The notes: generated by a model not told the origin, from the sequence alone. DNA of 64,000 bases from Hexactinellida sp. DTS-2022 (GCA_028753945.1 JAPNXP010000015.1:2170001-2234000); one strand, 5' to 3'; positions 49,380 to 61,849 are shown, counted from the first letter of the stretch. Numbers and translations are program-made.

Positions 49380-50180
49380 GAGAAAGCATATATTTTAAAC
49401 AAGTTCAACTCGCATGCATTATCTTTGATAATTGTGTTCCAATTCGAATACCAGAAGACATTAAACAAATTCACAACTTTTTGGTATTTGGGAAGGATCT
49501 GAATTATAATTTTGTGCAATATATTTATTACGGTAATTAAATTACATTATACGAGCCCTTTCGGTCTTGCTTTTACCAATTGTAAGCAGCAACTATCAAT
49601 ATTCATTTTATACATTTGTAAATGTGATATTCGTATTCAGATACTTGTCAACCTGGTATAACAATTGGAAGTTATTTTGACTTAATTTGAATTTAAACTC
49701 ATTTATTTACATAATTTGTAATTAACAACAACAATATTCATTTTAAAACTTTGCAAACATTAATTTAGTAATCAGCAACGTGTTCACTATAACATTTTAT
49801 ATCATGTGAAAGTTAATTAAGCTAGTACAACAGAATAACAACAACAACAACAACAGAAATTCGTAAATCCCAAACTCGTGTTCAGTATACTTGTCTACGG
49901 GGGGTACCTATTATAATATTTTGAAGTTAGTTTCTATCAAAAGTATCATTTATTGGCACTACACTACAGTGGTGTTCGCATAATAGCATTTGAAACGAAA
50001 TTTTTTTGCTAATAGGCGAACTTGCTACTAGAGGAACAAAATTAAGTTTAATTAAAGGCACACATGTGGAACTCAAAATAACTTACTAATAGAGCAGTAT
50101 TGCTATTATTTGGTTATTTAATTCAAATTTAATATAAATTCAATCTCACTGATTCTATATTCTTTCGCTAGATCTCTCCT
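49380..50180. other. AT-rich spacer with diverged 142-bp-family copies
   Basis: About 49550-49920 contains gagccctttcggtc, (CAA)n runs, gtgatattcgtattcag and related segments like the array at 41689-42650. No gene is seen. A tttcgctag just before the DYRK2 ATG could be a splice acceptor for a non-coding 5' exon. Confidence 0.45.
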
Positions 50181-53100
50181 ATGCACGGTCCCCGCAGGAA
50201 GTATGGTAGCGTGGCCACGAGCAATTCCTTCGGTAGTACTCAGTCCAATGATCCCGCTAGCAGAACTTCCGGTTTGGGTGTCACCGGTCTCCCGCCGATT
50301 AAGTCTACCGGCAATGTTCAGCAAGCAGCGCCGCAAGCCCCGGCGCAGAGCACGCACCTCCCGCACCTCTCTCCCGTGCGGGCCGGCAGCGGACAGGCCA
50401 ATAGCGTGCAGGTAGAACAGCTGTTCGAGCCTGTCCCCGCCAAAGGCTCGCTCTCCATAACTCAGCCCAACCAGGTCTTCGCGGCCGCCAGGCCTCAGCA
50501 CAAGGAATCTCGCGGCCGCCCTCCGTCCGAGGCCTCCAACGGGTCTGGCAGCACCGGCAACCGCCCCTCCACCTCCCGCGCCAAGGAGCGGGGACTCACC
50601 TCGGACCAGGCACTCAGGCTGTACGGCGGAAAGCTGACTGAGTACGAGCAGCAGGAGATTCTTAACTACCCGCAGATATACTTCGTGGGACAGAACGCAA
50701 AGAAGAGGCCCGGAGTTATAGGGGCTGCTCTTAACGGGGGCTACGACGACGAGCACGGGTCTTACATAGACGTGTCGCATGACCACGTTGGTTATAGGTT
50801 CGAGGTGTTGAAACTTCTTGGCAAAGGAAGCTTTGGACAGGTGATGAAGGTGTACGACCACAAGACTCAGACTCATATGGCGCTTAAAATGGTTCGAAAT
50901 GAGAAGCGTTTCCACAGACAGGCTCAAGAGGAGATCCGGATCCTTGACCACCTGAGGAAGCACGATAAGGACTCCAGTCACAACCTGGTTCACATGCTAG
51001 ACTCATTCCAGTTTAGGAATCATGTGTGTATGACATTTGAGCTGTTGTCAATGAATCTCTACGAGCTGATCAAGAAGAATAAGTTCCAGGGATTCAGTAT
51101 CGGACTGGTCAGAAAATTCGCTCACTCGATCCTGCAGTGTCTGGATCTGCTGTTCAGACACCGAATAATACACTGCGACATGAAGCCAGAGAACGTGCTG
51201 CTCAAGCAGCCAGGGAGGAGCGGTATTAAGGTCAGTTAGGTCTAATTATATTATAAGGTCAGTTAGAGCTAATTATAAGGTGTAAGTTGGGCCACTGGGA
51301 GCAGGGATTGAAAATTTATGATTTTTTGATTTTTTTAGGGAAATTTTAAATCATTGATTGAATGAACATAACTCAAATTGTATAAAGCTATTCAATTGCT
51401 ATTTGCGCAGTGAATATACTTTGCAATATTACGTCGAAATAACTACCATTAAATAGGTTTCGCCCTAATCAAATAGTAGAAATCAACATTATATCAATTT
51501 ATTTTGATTTTGATTTGATTTTTTAAAATAGTTGTTTTACCATCCTTGTTAAATAAATATTATTATTATTATTATTAGTTTGACTGGGAGACTTTTTTAT
51601 CTCCGTTCCAAGCAGTGACGTAAACTAAACTGTTTTAATCCGCATAAAGTATTGGTGTGAGGTAATTGATGTTTGCATAATTCCTGTTCTCGAACACGGA
51701 CGAAATTGTCGGCATCCGTGACGAAGTGTTTTGTCGGCAATAATAAAATTTACCCCTAGAAGTTGACCCCCTCCACAAAGTAAATCAGAGTTTGGCAAGA
51801 ATGTGGGTGAACTAGTAATTAGTTATAAGAATAAGTAGAAACTTAAATTTACAAATCAGTGATGTTGTTATTATCAACTAAAATAATTAAATATAATCCC
51901 AAATTGCAGCTGTACCGACAGCATGTTCCTTGGAGGCACTATCTTTGGTGACTACTGGCTAGTTAATTGATAGTTCCTACAAAGGAACATGCTGTCGGCA
52001 CAGCTGTAATTTGGGATTTTTTTTCACCATGTCACCATCACGTCAGGGTGTTAGACCCATTTGTCAAGTGGTCACAAGCCAAAGGAACGATTGATAAATT
52101 GCCACAAGGAACGATTGATAAATTAACAATTATTTATATCTATATATAGTTATGTAGTTAATTGTTTCTGCGATATTATCCACATTTCATTTAATTACGT
52201 CTAAACGGGTTGACGCAATAGGGCCGAAATAATAGGTCAAAAATAACTAAATTGCTTATCTCGAATAAGGCCGAAAATTTACATTGGAATAAGGCCGAAA
52301 AATATGCACTACTGGAATAAGACCGAAAGTTCAGGTTGAGTGATGCTGCTAGCTGAAATATTGTTTATTTTTCATACCTAAACCATACTAGTTTGTGTAT
52401 TTTCGCAACTCTGTTACACTAGTATGTGTCTGGATTCTTTTGACAGGTTTCTAGATTACTTAAGTATCAACTATACGTACATCGCTTGACCCACCTGGTT
52501 TCATTTATTTCAGATTGTATACATGTTCCCTCATACTATACGTACGTATCATTTGATGCCTTCGGCTATTGACGTATTTTAGATTGGGACCATTTGATCA
52601 GTGTATTATACAGCCATTTGTAAATAGCTCCTAACCCTGGTCTGACCCAATGTTCATATGCCTAAATCTCAAATAATGTTACGGTATAGGAAAAGATTTC
52701 AAATTTTCGCACTCCTAATTAAGATCCTAATTTTACATATTCATAATTCAAAAGGAGCGTCTCGCGCTCCTGAATAATTCCCTGATCTACCTCTTGCCTA
52801 TGTTAATTGATATGACAATTCGGCATTTGAGTAACATCTTGCATGTCTAGAGTTAATTAATTTATAATTAACATGGTTGTTGTTTATCTTTACAATTGCA
52901 AATGGCATCAACAAAATATGTTACCTACTTGTTTTCTTTTTCTAGTTCAGTTTTTCAGATTTAAGTTCACGGTTTCCATTTAAATGCTCTCTTACTCTAT
53001 TTCTTGTTTTTCCTCTTTTAGTTTTATGTTGGACTTGAACTTTGTGGAATATTAAGTATTCGTATTTAACATTTACAATTTCTACAATAGGTTTCTAAAC

Positions 53101-55362
53101 CTGTGAAACTTATACTTATATTAAAATTTAAGCACATCTTCTTCTGGAGACTCAAAACGATTAGCCAACCACTCTTTATCAGTGTATTATGCAGCCATTT
53201 GTAAATACTACCCTCCTAATTCTGATCTAATCCAATTTTCATACGTCTAAATCACAAATGAATGTTACAGTATAGGATAAGATTCCAAATTTCGCCCTCT
53301 AAATTCAAATTTTCGAAAAATCATGCTCCATCAAGAGCGTCTCGCGCTCCTAGATAATGCCTTGCTCTTGATACCTGTTTAACTTATATTAATGGTTAGG
53401 AACAATTTAGAATAATCTTCTTGTCGCTTCCGTATGTCTTTCGTTTTTGAAATGTAGTACAGCATTTATTGTATTAAATCCAGTCTATTTTTGATATGGA
53501 TATTGTTTGTTAAGTATTTAATCTCACCTTCGATCACAGTTCATTATTTTGTGTCATCAGAGTTTTCTAACTGCGCAACCTTGTTTAATACATGATTTTC
53601 ATGCAGGGGGCCGAATAGGGGGCAGCTGCCAAAGTTTATTCTTACATGTGGAACGAGAGAGTTTTTTTATTCGGAGTTTTTTATTCTCAAAGTGAAAGGA
53701 TTGTCCCAGTAAAATCCGTTTTAACTATAACGATTACGTAAGAACCATTACACATAAGAGTCTTAGATCAAACAATATTATTAGGTGCAGATGCAATTAT
53801 TCTTTAGATTCTTTACTGTAAATTTTCACTTGTCGCGTATTTTTTCTTTTCCTTTAAGTGTATATATTCTTTCACTTATAAGTTATTAAACTTCATCGAT
53901 ATATATTCACTTTAATTTAAATTTATACATCCGACGAAAGAGAATTGATTTCTCATTATTAAGCAAACAAATACAACTTTCCATCTTTATTGTGTTAGTC
54001 ATGAAACCTTGCTATGTCCAGCTCGAGATGTATTAATATTTATAGCAGGGTTGGGTTCAAGTACAATTTACTTAAGTACTTCTGTAATTAAGTACATTTT
54101 TTGAGTACTGTACTTGTACTTAAGTACTTTACCATTTTCCCGTTGTACTTGTACTTGTACTTAATTACTTTCCTCATTTTCTAAAGTACTTGCACTTGTA
54201 CTTGAGTACTTGTTACTCGTGACTTTTTTATCATTCAATATATTTCCAACACACATCATTGATGTTCCTCAAATCCCATCTCAAATAAAGTAGTGTTACT
54301 TAATACTTAGTATATTAGGAATTGTGTTCGTGTCAAGGACTACTGCTACTTTAAATTAAATAAATTTGGATGATACTATATAAACTATGTATTTAGCAAT
54401 TTCTACTATTATTACGAGAAATTTATCATAAGAGCTTGGGAAGTACTTGTACTTGTACTCAAGTATTTTCGTAAATTTTTCATTGTACTTGTACTTGTAC
54501 TTAAGTACTTTAAGTTTACCTGTACTTGTACTTGTATTGTACTTGAATATCTGAAAAGTAGTAGTACTTGTACTTAAGTACTTTCAAATGTACTTGAACC
54601 CAACCCTGATTTATAGTCTTCTGTTGATCTTACTTACGCCGATTTTATATAATTCCTTTCCAGGTGATAGACTTTGGGAGTTCCTGCTTTGAGCACCAGC
54701 GAATCTACACTTATATCCAAAGCAGGTTCTACCGGGCGCCAGAGGTTATCCTGGGGGCTCGCTATGGGATGCCGATAGACATATGGAGCTTTGGCTGCAT
54801 CTTAGCAGAGCTTCTAACCGGATACCCGCTCCTACCGGGAGAAGACGAAGGAGACCAACTGGCGCTGACGATGGAACTGTTCGGAATTCCTCCTCCCCTC
54901 ATAACGGACAACTCCAAGCGCACACGGACCTTCTTCACATCTCGCGGGCACCCCCGCTACTGCTCCATCACTCAGCACCCAGACGGAACCGTCAGCTATG
55001 GGAGCGGCAGGTCTAGAAGGGGGAAGATACGAGGTCCGCCGAACTCCAAGGATCTTGTGAAGACGATGGGCGGGTGCGATGATCCTATTTTTATTGATTT
55101 CATCCGAAGATGTCTCACTTGGGATCCAAACGAGCGTATGACTCCTCCCCAGGCGCTCAGACACCCCTGGCTCCGCAAGAGGAACAACGTTAAGCAGATT
55201 GAGGGAGGGGAGATGGGCGGCACTAAGCCACTACTGAATGCTAAAAAAGGTGGGACTACTCAGGGACGCAAAATCTCTGAAGCTAACGCTTCTATAGTCG
55301 CTAACAGCAGCAAGACTCAGATCAACTCTAGGCCTGTTCTCCCTAAGATCGTAGGGAGATAG
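50181..55362 (+). CDS. Dual-specificity tyrosine-regulated kinase 2 (DYRK2)
   Basis: Exons 50181-51230 and 54664-55362 join at phase 0 immediately before VIDFG, giving 582 residues. DYRK2 is a cytosolic/nuclear Ser/Thr kinase that autophosphorylates its activation-loop Tyr during folding. Seen here: a low-complexity N-terminus (residues 1-145) with VQVEQLFE; the NAPA-type region [25 protein letters not shown]; the DYRK box [11 protein letters not shown]; Gly loop GKGSFGQV; catalytic Lys in [13 protein letters not shown] (residue ~331); DFG at 353-355; and YTY with the activating Tyr at 367. The CMGC helix region and the C-terminal VLPKIVGR are also present. This order and the C-terminus match class II DYRKs, best DYRK2. 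The start is the first ATG of a long GC-rich exon. The 3.4-kb intron holds a foldback copy and a hAT MITE. Confidence 0.95.
51898..52015. repeat. Isolated foldback core in the DYRK2 intron
   Basis: A diverged relative of the array cores: cccaaattgcagctgtacc, then gacagcatgttcctt, and the mirror aaggaacatgctgtcggcac, ending gtaatttggg. Unlike the array copies, both arms carry the full GACAGCATG / CATGCTGTC, so the stem is symmetric at that point. B-type arm sequence (gattgataaattg) follows at about 52090-52125. Confidence 0.8.
52210..52335. repeat. Short GAATAAGGCCGAAAA repeats
   Basis: The motif aataaggccgaaa or a variant occurs about four times in 125 bp within the DYRK2 intron. Function unknown. 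Confidence 0.6.
52580..53400. repeat. Diverged direct duplication in the DYRK2 intron
   Basis: About 52590-52800 and 53180-53370 share cagtgtattat(a/g)cagccatttgtaaata and tctaaatc(t/a)caaa in the same order. Both end in the hairpin-forming GAGCGTCTCGCGCTC. Confidence 0.75.
54046..54608. mobile_element. hAT MITE rich in GTACTT repeats
   Basis: CAGGGTTGGGTTCAAGTACA faces TGTACTTGAACCCAACCCTG (perfect). ATTTATAG is duplicated at 54038-54045 and 54609-54616. Both subterminal regions are runs of gtacttgtactt and agtactt. It lies in the DYRK2 intron, about 50 bp from the exon 2 acceptor. Confidence 0.95.
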
Positions 55363-56502
55363 GCGGCACACCTATGACTGGTATACTATCTCTTCATCAC
55401 TTCGTGCTTCCGTGAAGCTCTCTACCTTACAAACTATTCTTTTTACGCAACCACCTATTATATTGTGCCCTTCTTTTAGCTGCACATACTCCTTTATGCC
55501 CATACTATTATTATATTATTACTCTTCTTATCACTTCTATCTTGTTCTGTTCAATATACAAGTTTTATTCGACGACAGCTATATCATATAACAGTATACT
55601 GTATCTGCAAACATAGTGGAACTGTTTTACATGCGAAGAAGACTAGATGGGCCAGCAAAGGGTTCTAAAAACAAATAACTTTTCTTGAAAATAGGCCTCT
55701 GAGGGATCTACAATTAATACTCTACCCTGGATAAGATTCAGTAATATTTTACATAATTTGGTAAACAATTGATAAGTAATCCAGCTTCCATCTTGTATAA
55801 TCGGCAATTCAAGTACAGAGGCTTATTACAAATTATTATTGGTTTTTGTTATTGTTGGTTGAGTGAACCGTCGCTAAGCGATTGTACCAACCGATGAAGT
55901 ATTATTCATTATTAATGGCTCAGCAACAATTTAGACAGTATATTTAGCTTGTTTCCTTTGTAGTGTTTAGTTAGGACGTCTTACAAACCGCCAGTTGCAA
56001 CATCTATCATCTAGCTTTTGATTTATAATTCAGTAATTGGTACTTTATAACAGGACTCCCACTCGGAATCATTCCACTTGAATACATACATTGTTTGATT
56101 TTACCAAAATTTCGAATTAGAGTATAGAAATTGAGAAAGTCGGTCTAAATATAAAGTGATATGGTGATTTCCCTACCAGCAGCAACCCCTATGTAAATGT
56201 GTTAATGAATAAGTTGCGTGTAATACTAAAATATTTGCCAAGACAAGCTTGAAAACCATTAAATCCCTATAAAGTTGGCTGGTATAAACACTACTGTTGT
56301 ACCAATTCTAAAACTTAGTACAAACAAAATTATATTTGTATTGTTAAAAACCAGTTTCTTTGTTAGCACCCAAAGGTTTTAATTAATTAAATAATTAAAA
56401 AATTTCAATACATTTCTAAAAATAATCTAATATAATTATGATATTTTGATGTTTTCACATTTGCACTTTTATGCAGTTTCAGGTAAATATGTGTTTCCTG
56501 GT
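55363..56502. other. 3' flank of DYRK2
   Basis: No gene, RNA or repeat is recognised. The GC content falls sharply after the stop codon. Confidence 0.4.
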
Positions 56503-56786
56503 CAGACCTGGGGCTGATTACTAGTGAGTGATACGATTTCATTCTTCAAAAAAAGCTTTATTATGATTACGATTACGATTGTGATTACAGGAAATCAGGT
56601 ACGGATCCACCGGGGGGGTGCGCACCCCCCAACTCTTCATGAGATTGGACTCTGAGACTGTCACATTTCACAGATAGCTAAATTAGAGTGATAATTACGC
56701 TATGGTTTAAATTTGCACCCCCACTATTTCTAACCTTGGATCCGTCCTTGCAGGAAATGTTATAATCGTAATCAGCCCCAAGCCTG
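56503..56786. mobile_element. hAT MITE (outer) with a nested MITE
   Basis: CAGACCTGGGGCTGATTAC faces GTAATCAGCCCCAAGCCTG. TTCCTGGT is duplicated at 56495-56502 and 56787-56794. The interior is interrupted by the element at 56596-56750. Confidence 0.9.
56596..56750. mobile_element. hAT MITE (inner)
   Basis: CAGGTACGGATCC faces GGATCCGTCCTTG. CAGGAAAT is duplicated at 56588-56595 and 56751-56758. It contains the hairpin GGGGGGTGCGCACCCCCC. Confidence 0.9.
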
Positions 56787-57195
56787 TTCCTGGTTGCATT
56801 AGAAACCACAAATATTTCAATGCCCCAGTTAATGTGAAACTATAGGTAATTGGATACAATATTTGGCAGAAAATTTCATTGAAAATGTCTTAATTTTAAT
56901 AGCCCAAAGTTGATAAAGGTGGGTTCTGACTGAATGGTGGAAAATGGTTGAAAACATCCAAGAATGGTGGAAATGGTGGAATTTCTGAATTTTCCTCGAA
57001 ATGACTGAATGGTGGAAAGTGTGGAATTTCTAAAAATCGACTGAAAGGTGAATAATGGTGGAAAGTGTTGGAAAACGACTGAATGGTGGAAAATGGCTGA
57101 ATGATGGAAAACGCATATAACAAAAAGTTACACAGAGCATGTTCATAGGGTACACAGAACATGCTCATAAGGTACATAGAGCATGCTCGTCAGTG

Positions 57196-57795
57196 CTCGA
57201 CAAATTAGGTGGTTTGGTGGCGTTAGCCACCAAAGATCTTATTTAAGCCACCAAATTCAGGGGGGGGGGTCAATCTTAAGAATACTAACCCATATGTGAC
57301 TTCATGGAAAAATATATTTTTAGGGCATATTTTAGGGGGGAAAATATATTTTTAGGGGCCCCCTCACGAAGTACCAACGAATTTATTGCTTTTGGACCCC
57401 TACACCCATTCAGTATTTGCCACAAGTTACTCTGGAGTTGTCACCTGTGTCAGATTAGCATGGGTTGATACGAAGTTAATTACATCTGGTCCCCGAAGTC
57501 CTATGAGCATTTTTACCCAAGACACACTTTTTAATTTTTTACAATTTTAATTAGTCAGCATTTCTCACCTTTAGGTGTATAAGATTTTTTAAAAATACCC
57601 TTTGTGTAAATTCTTGATAATTTGCTGCAAAATTTCGCAATAATATTGATTCGTACCATCCATGAAGTAAGTACCTGGTACTTCATGGATGTACCTTTCA
57701 AAATGGGACCCACCACCTGGCTATGGGTCAAGTATCTGCCGATTGACCCCCCCCCCCCCTGCCAAATTTTACCTTTGGTGGCTTAACTAATCGAC
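57196..57795. repeat. Repeat with inverted poly-G/poly-C subterminal ends
   Basis: taagccaccaaattcagggggg near the left end is mirrored by ccccctgccaaattttacctttggtggctta near the right end, each followed or preceded by gtcaatc/gattgac. A tandem-like ccatgaagta palindrome lies at about 57660-57690. Exact ends are unclear. Confidence 0.5.
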
Positions 57796-57944
57796 CATAA
57801 ATTGTGGACTATTTGACTTCGAGGAGATTTATTTTTCGTCGCATTGTTTGTTATTAATATTAGTGTTGTATAGTGTGTATCAAATTGGAATGTAATTCGT
57901 AATTAGTAAATATTATACTTGTGATTATTATACTAGGGTAAGAT

Positions 57945-58135
57945 CAGGGTTTTATCCAGGCGCGCCATACGCCTAGAGGCGTATAAATTGGGATATGTTT
58001 GCGTTTAGGAGTGCGAAAACTGGCGAAAGTCCCCATAGAGTATTACAAAACTAACCTTTTAGGCGTACAAAATTCATACTCTAGTGACCTTAGGACAGTT
58101 AGGAGTGTTCAATTCTAGTCCTGTATAATACCCTG
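57945..58135. mobile_element. hAT MITE
   Basis: CAGGGTTTTAT faces ATAATACCCTG. GGTAAGAT is duplicated at 57937-57944 and 58136-58143. Same family as 43865-44048. Confidence 0.9.
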
Positions 58136-58707
58136 GGTAAGATCATTGATCTTTACGAGCATGAGCTATGTACCTTATGAGCTCATACGGTACATAGAGC
58201 ATGTACCTTATGAGCTTGCACCTTGTATGTACCTTATGAGCTTTTCCATCATTCACCATTTTCCACCATTCAGTCGTTTTGCACCATTCAAACATTTTCC
58301 ACATTTCAGTCGATTTTTAGAAATTCCACCACTTTCCACCATTCAATCATTTCGACGAAAATTAAGAAAATCCACCATTTTCCACTATTTTCCACCATTC
58401 TCGGATGTTTTCCACCATTCAGCCAGACCCATAAAGGTGTAAAAGAAGCGTTAAGTAAACATACACAGTACAACATGTTGCTTGGAAATAGAACAATGTT
58501 CTAAATGCAACAAGTTTAAATATACAAAGTTGTTGGATGACATATTCCAAAATATATGTTGCATTAAAATTAACATCGATGCAGTAGTTGCATCATATAT
58601 GGGGCCTTTTTAGGTCCTTGAATTTTAATGTACGGAAATTTGTTGGTAAGTTTGCATCTGTAGATATTTCTGATTATTTAATCAATAGCGGGCAGAGAAT
58701 CTCTAGC

Positions 58708-61136
58708 ATGCTCCAAGCTTTCAGGAATTTATTTTCCTCACCTGCAAATGCTACCAATGTGGATGAAAACAACATAACAGTACGTTTGTGTGTGTGCAAC
58801 TAAATAATTGGTATTGAGAATTCATTATAATTACAATACAGTGAACTCCCGTTATAACGAAGTCGGTACTAACGAAATACCCACATATAACGAAATGGAG
58901 ATTTCCCACCAGAGCACTAATTGTATTAATTATTGTCCACTTATAACGAATATCCGGATATATCGAAGGAATTTACAGCTCCCAGCACTTCGTTTTAAAG
59001 AGAGTTGACTGTAGTAATTCACCTCTAATTGTGTGCTGTGTTGTAGCCACAGATAGCAGAAGACCGAGATAGCGTGGATCTATCTTCATTGGTTGAAAGC
59101 ACAGAGGAGTTTGAGGATATTCTCGTGAGGCACTCTAATCCTAAAGTAATTACCAGACTCTCATTAACAGGTTAATACAGTTATAGTAGTTAGTTTGAAA
59201 AAACCGGTTTAGACTGTATTTTGATTACCAGCTGAGAGATTAAACAGATATATAGCTGGGTCACTTTGTTCCAAAGATAATTTGACCAGATTTAGGTGGA
59301 GAACCCAATTAACCGAAACTATACTATTTTGAGGGTACAGTAGATGTCGGATATAAGCACGCCGGTTATAAGAAATATCGGATATAAGAACACTATGTTG
59401 GAAAACAGTTGCCATATACCCTATATAATTTATGTCGGTTATAAGAACATGTCGGTTATAAGCACATTAAGTGCAGTTCCCCACGATTTGCTTATAACAG
59501 ACATCTACTGTATAACTATATTTAATATACTACGTATAACTACATATTCTACTAGAATATGAATAGATAATGTATACTATTACTTCATTAGTTATATAAT
59601 ACTTTTGCACCCGTAATTTGACACAATTGACACAATATTTACACGATTAACCGAAAATATTTTATATTATCTTCTATTGGCATGATTCTGTTCCTTTGAA
59701 AAATGACCCCATTAAGCGGAGTTTACAGTATTTGTTAATTTCTCAATAGCTACTCCGGTAACCAAACTCCCTCCCGTCATTGGGAAGTTTCCCAACATCA
59801 GAGAGTTAGATCTCTCCAGTAACAGACTCTCTCTCCTGCCCTGGTCTATCTTCTATCTACAAGAACTGGAGAATTTTAACCTCTCCAATAACCAAATTGT
59901 GAGATCTAATTATTAATATATTTTTCTTACTCTAATCATTTACTAGAAGATAAATCATATTATTAATGGAAAAATCTAAAATGTATATTTTTAAACTTAT
60001 AATCAGTATTATATACTAACTACTTGCTACTGTTAAATGCAGTCAACAGTTTACATCTGCTTAAAAAATGAAAAACTTTATTATGAACAAGCCCTATGCC
60101 CTATGGTCCCAATTTAACAACTTACATAGAGTTCGCTTATTATGAAGTCTCTCTATTATGAACACAATTTTGGTCAATGAATGTACATAATAGAAGAACC
60201 CGACTGTATTTGTATAAAAAAATATATAAATAAAATTTTAACTGTTTCCTTATAGGCGCTCAGAGAACTTAATAATTTTTTAAATTTACGTGTAGTATTC
60301 TAAACACAATTCTTATTTTTGAATTGTAAATTATTATTTAGTACATGCCAGTTAGTACGTTTTAAACGAACGGCTCCTTGAGAAATTACTTTATATTAGG
60401 TCGAACTTCCAAAGACACTGGGTTATCTAAAGAAACTCAAAATATTTGATCTCAGGTAATTCATCTAAAACTTTTTAATCAGGAATATTTCCAACTCCTA
60501 TTCTACTAGAGATAATTTAATTGAGTTCGTTCCTTCTGAGCTGGCTAACTTGGATTGTCTGAAAAAGATTTATTTGGAGGACAATCCTAACTTGAAATCT
60601 CCTCCTAACGACAATCTCCCTGCCAACATAGGCGATTTCAAGAATTATCTCTCCTTAAGACTCAACAGATCGGATTCTTTTCTAACTTGTGTAAGTTAAT
60701 CAGGTACAACCGTATTAATAGTTTAATACCAACTTTACTTTGTGCTAATATTTCCTTAGAAATACTACTACACTTTCAAAACACTTATTCCTTCTCTGTT
60801 AGAGTTGTCTGTTAGGTTAGTACTTACGTTTATACTTCAGTGTACGTAATATATTTTTATTCCATATTAATTGGTGTTAAATTAATTGATTGTGCACAGA
60901 TTTCAATGCATAACTGGGCCATGTAGTCTATGGTTGTCTAATACTGTTCTGTTGTGTCTAGGTGCATAATGGATTGTGGCCTGGAGTACCTCGCTTGTAC
61001 CTGGGTTCCGCCCACTCTGAAGCAGCACATAAATAAAGAGGCGAACGAAAGAGACTTACAGCTCCATGTTATGAAATGTAGCAAGTGTAAAAACTATTTT
61101 TCATCCAAAAGGACTTTTGAAGTACATCATTGCTAG
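58708..61136 (+). CDS. Leucine-rich-repeat protein with C-terminal Cys motif
   Basis: Seven exons (58708-58779, 59047-59170, 59750-59898, 60400-60455, 60510-60690, 60760-60815, 60962-61136) keep frame and give about 270 residues. LRR units are clear from exon 3 onward: IRELDLSSNRLSLLPWSIFYL, LENFNLSNNQIVELPKTLGYL, LKIFDLRDNLIEFVPSELANL and LKKIYLEDNP. The tail has a PSLLELSVRCI segment followed by CSKCKNYF, a layout I associate with LRRC58/LRRC28-like small LRR proteins. Exon 4's acceptor was chosen because it rebuilds the 23-residue LRR period; a 36-nt candidate at 60256-60291 would break it. No signal peptide is seen, so it is probably cytosolic. The first exon is the weakest part and an upstream exon cannot be excluded. 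It ends 713 bp before the WDR81 start, same strand. Confidence 0.78.
58839..59011. mobile_element. Mariner-like MITE in intron 1 of the LRR gene
   Basis: CAGTGAACTCCCGTTATAACG-type left end and a matching right end (CTTCGTTTTAAAGAGAGTTGACTG) are flanked by TA. The interior has several tataacgaa motifs. Confidence 0.75.
59338..59510. mobile_element. Mariner-like MITE in intron 2 of the LRR gene
   Basis: CAGTAGATGTCGGATATAAG faces CTTATAACAGACATCTACTG with TA on both sides. The interior repeats (c)ggttataag. Confidence 0.8.
60041..60207. mobile_element. Pogo/mariner-like MITE remnant in intron 3 of the LRR gene
   Basis: Shares tattatgaac, ggtcccaattta and gttcgcttattatgaagtc with 23494-23686. 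It ends in GAACCCGACTG followed by TA. The left end is diverged. Confidence 0.65.
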
Positions 61137-61849
61137 AATATTGGTAATTACTTTGACTCGTTTATTGTAGTGATTTGTTAATTACTCAATTTGTACATAT
61201 GTTTTTTCGAATATATTGTCCCTTTGTCAGGATTGAAAGTATATTTATTTACTATTTATAAATCCTACCTATCTTGTTGATTAGTGCGAATAATATCAGT
61301 CCTAAATATAATCTAGCAGGCTTATCAGGTCATTCATATAATCAGGTCTCAGACTTCAGGCTAAGTTGTATAATACGTATAATACGTGATTCCCCTTTTA
61401 TTGGAAACAACACTTGTCACACTAGTTTTATGTCACGCAGATATGGCATATGCATGCATAATGTCATTTTCACTCGAACCCGAAAATATTTAATGGGCCT
61501 ACATCTCAATTTTGTTTAAGTTTTAATGTTTAAATTTCTTTTTAGGGTAGGTACTAGGTAGGTATATATATAAAGCGTGATAAACAAATAAAGTTACTCC
61601 AGTTAGGCTTGGGTAAACATACTAAGCTTTCAGAAAATACTATGGCAATTGCCCCAAAAGTGTACCGATAGCCATATTTTATGGGTCCGACTCGTACACT
61701 ATATTATTCCATTATTATGATGTAGTAATTTAAACAGTTCTTTTATTTCTTTAAAGTTTATATATTCTTAATGAATTATATCCGTGATAAGCTTAAGTCC
61801 CTGAAAACCGAAGTTCTGATAATCAATAGTAGAGTTTCCAATTGCTAGG
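61137..61849. other. Intergenic spacer between the LRR gene and WDR81
   Basis: AT-rich. An AATAAA at about 61589 could serve the LRR gene. The region just before 61850 is presumably the WDR81 5' UTR or promoter. No other feature is seen. Confidence 0.4.

Larger units (their letters stand above)
56922..58431. mobile_element. Long-TIR element, 1.5 kb, with nested repeats
   Basis: About 270-bp inverted ends are rich in (g)aatggtggaaa. TAAAGGTG occurs directly outside both ends (56914-56921 and 58432-58439). The TIRs also carry several gagcatg(t/c)(t/a)c and gtac(c/a)(t/c)a motifs. No transposase frame is visible. It contains the hAT MITE at 57945-58135 and a poly-G/poly-C-ended repeat. Confidence 0.75.

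Noticed and set aside
60256..60291. 36-nt candidate exon (ALRELNNFLNLR) in the LRR gene
   Set aside because: Including it breaks the LRR spacing, whereas skipping it joins NNQI to VELPKTL in perfect register.
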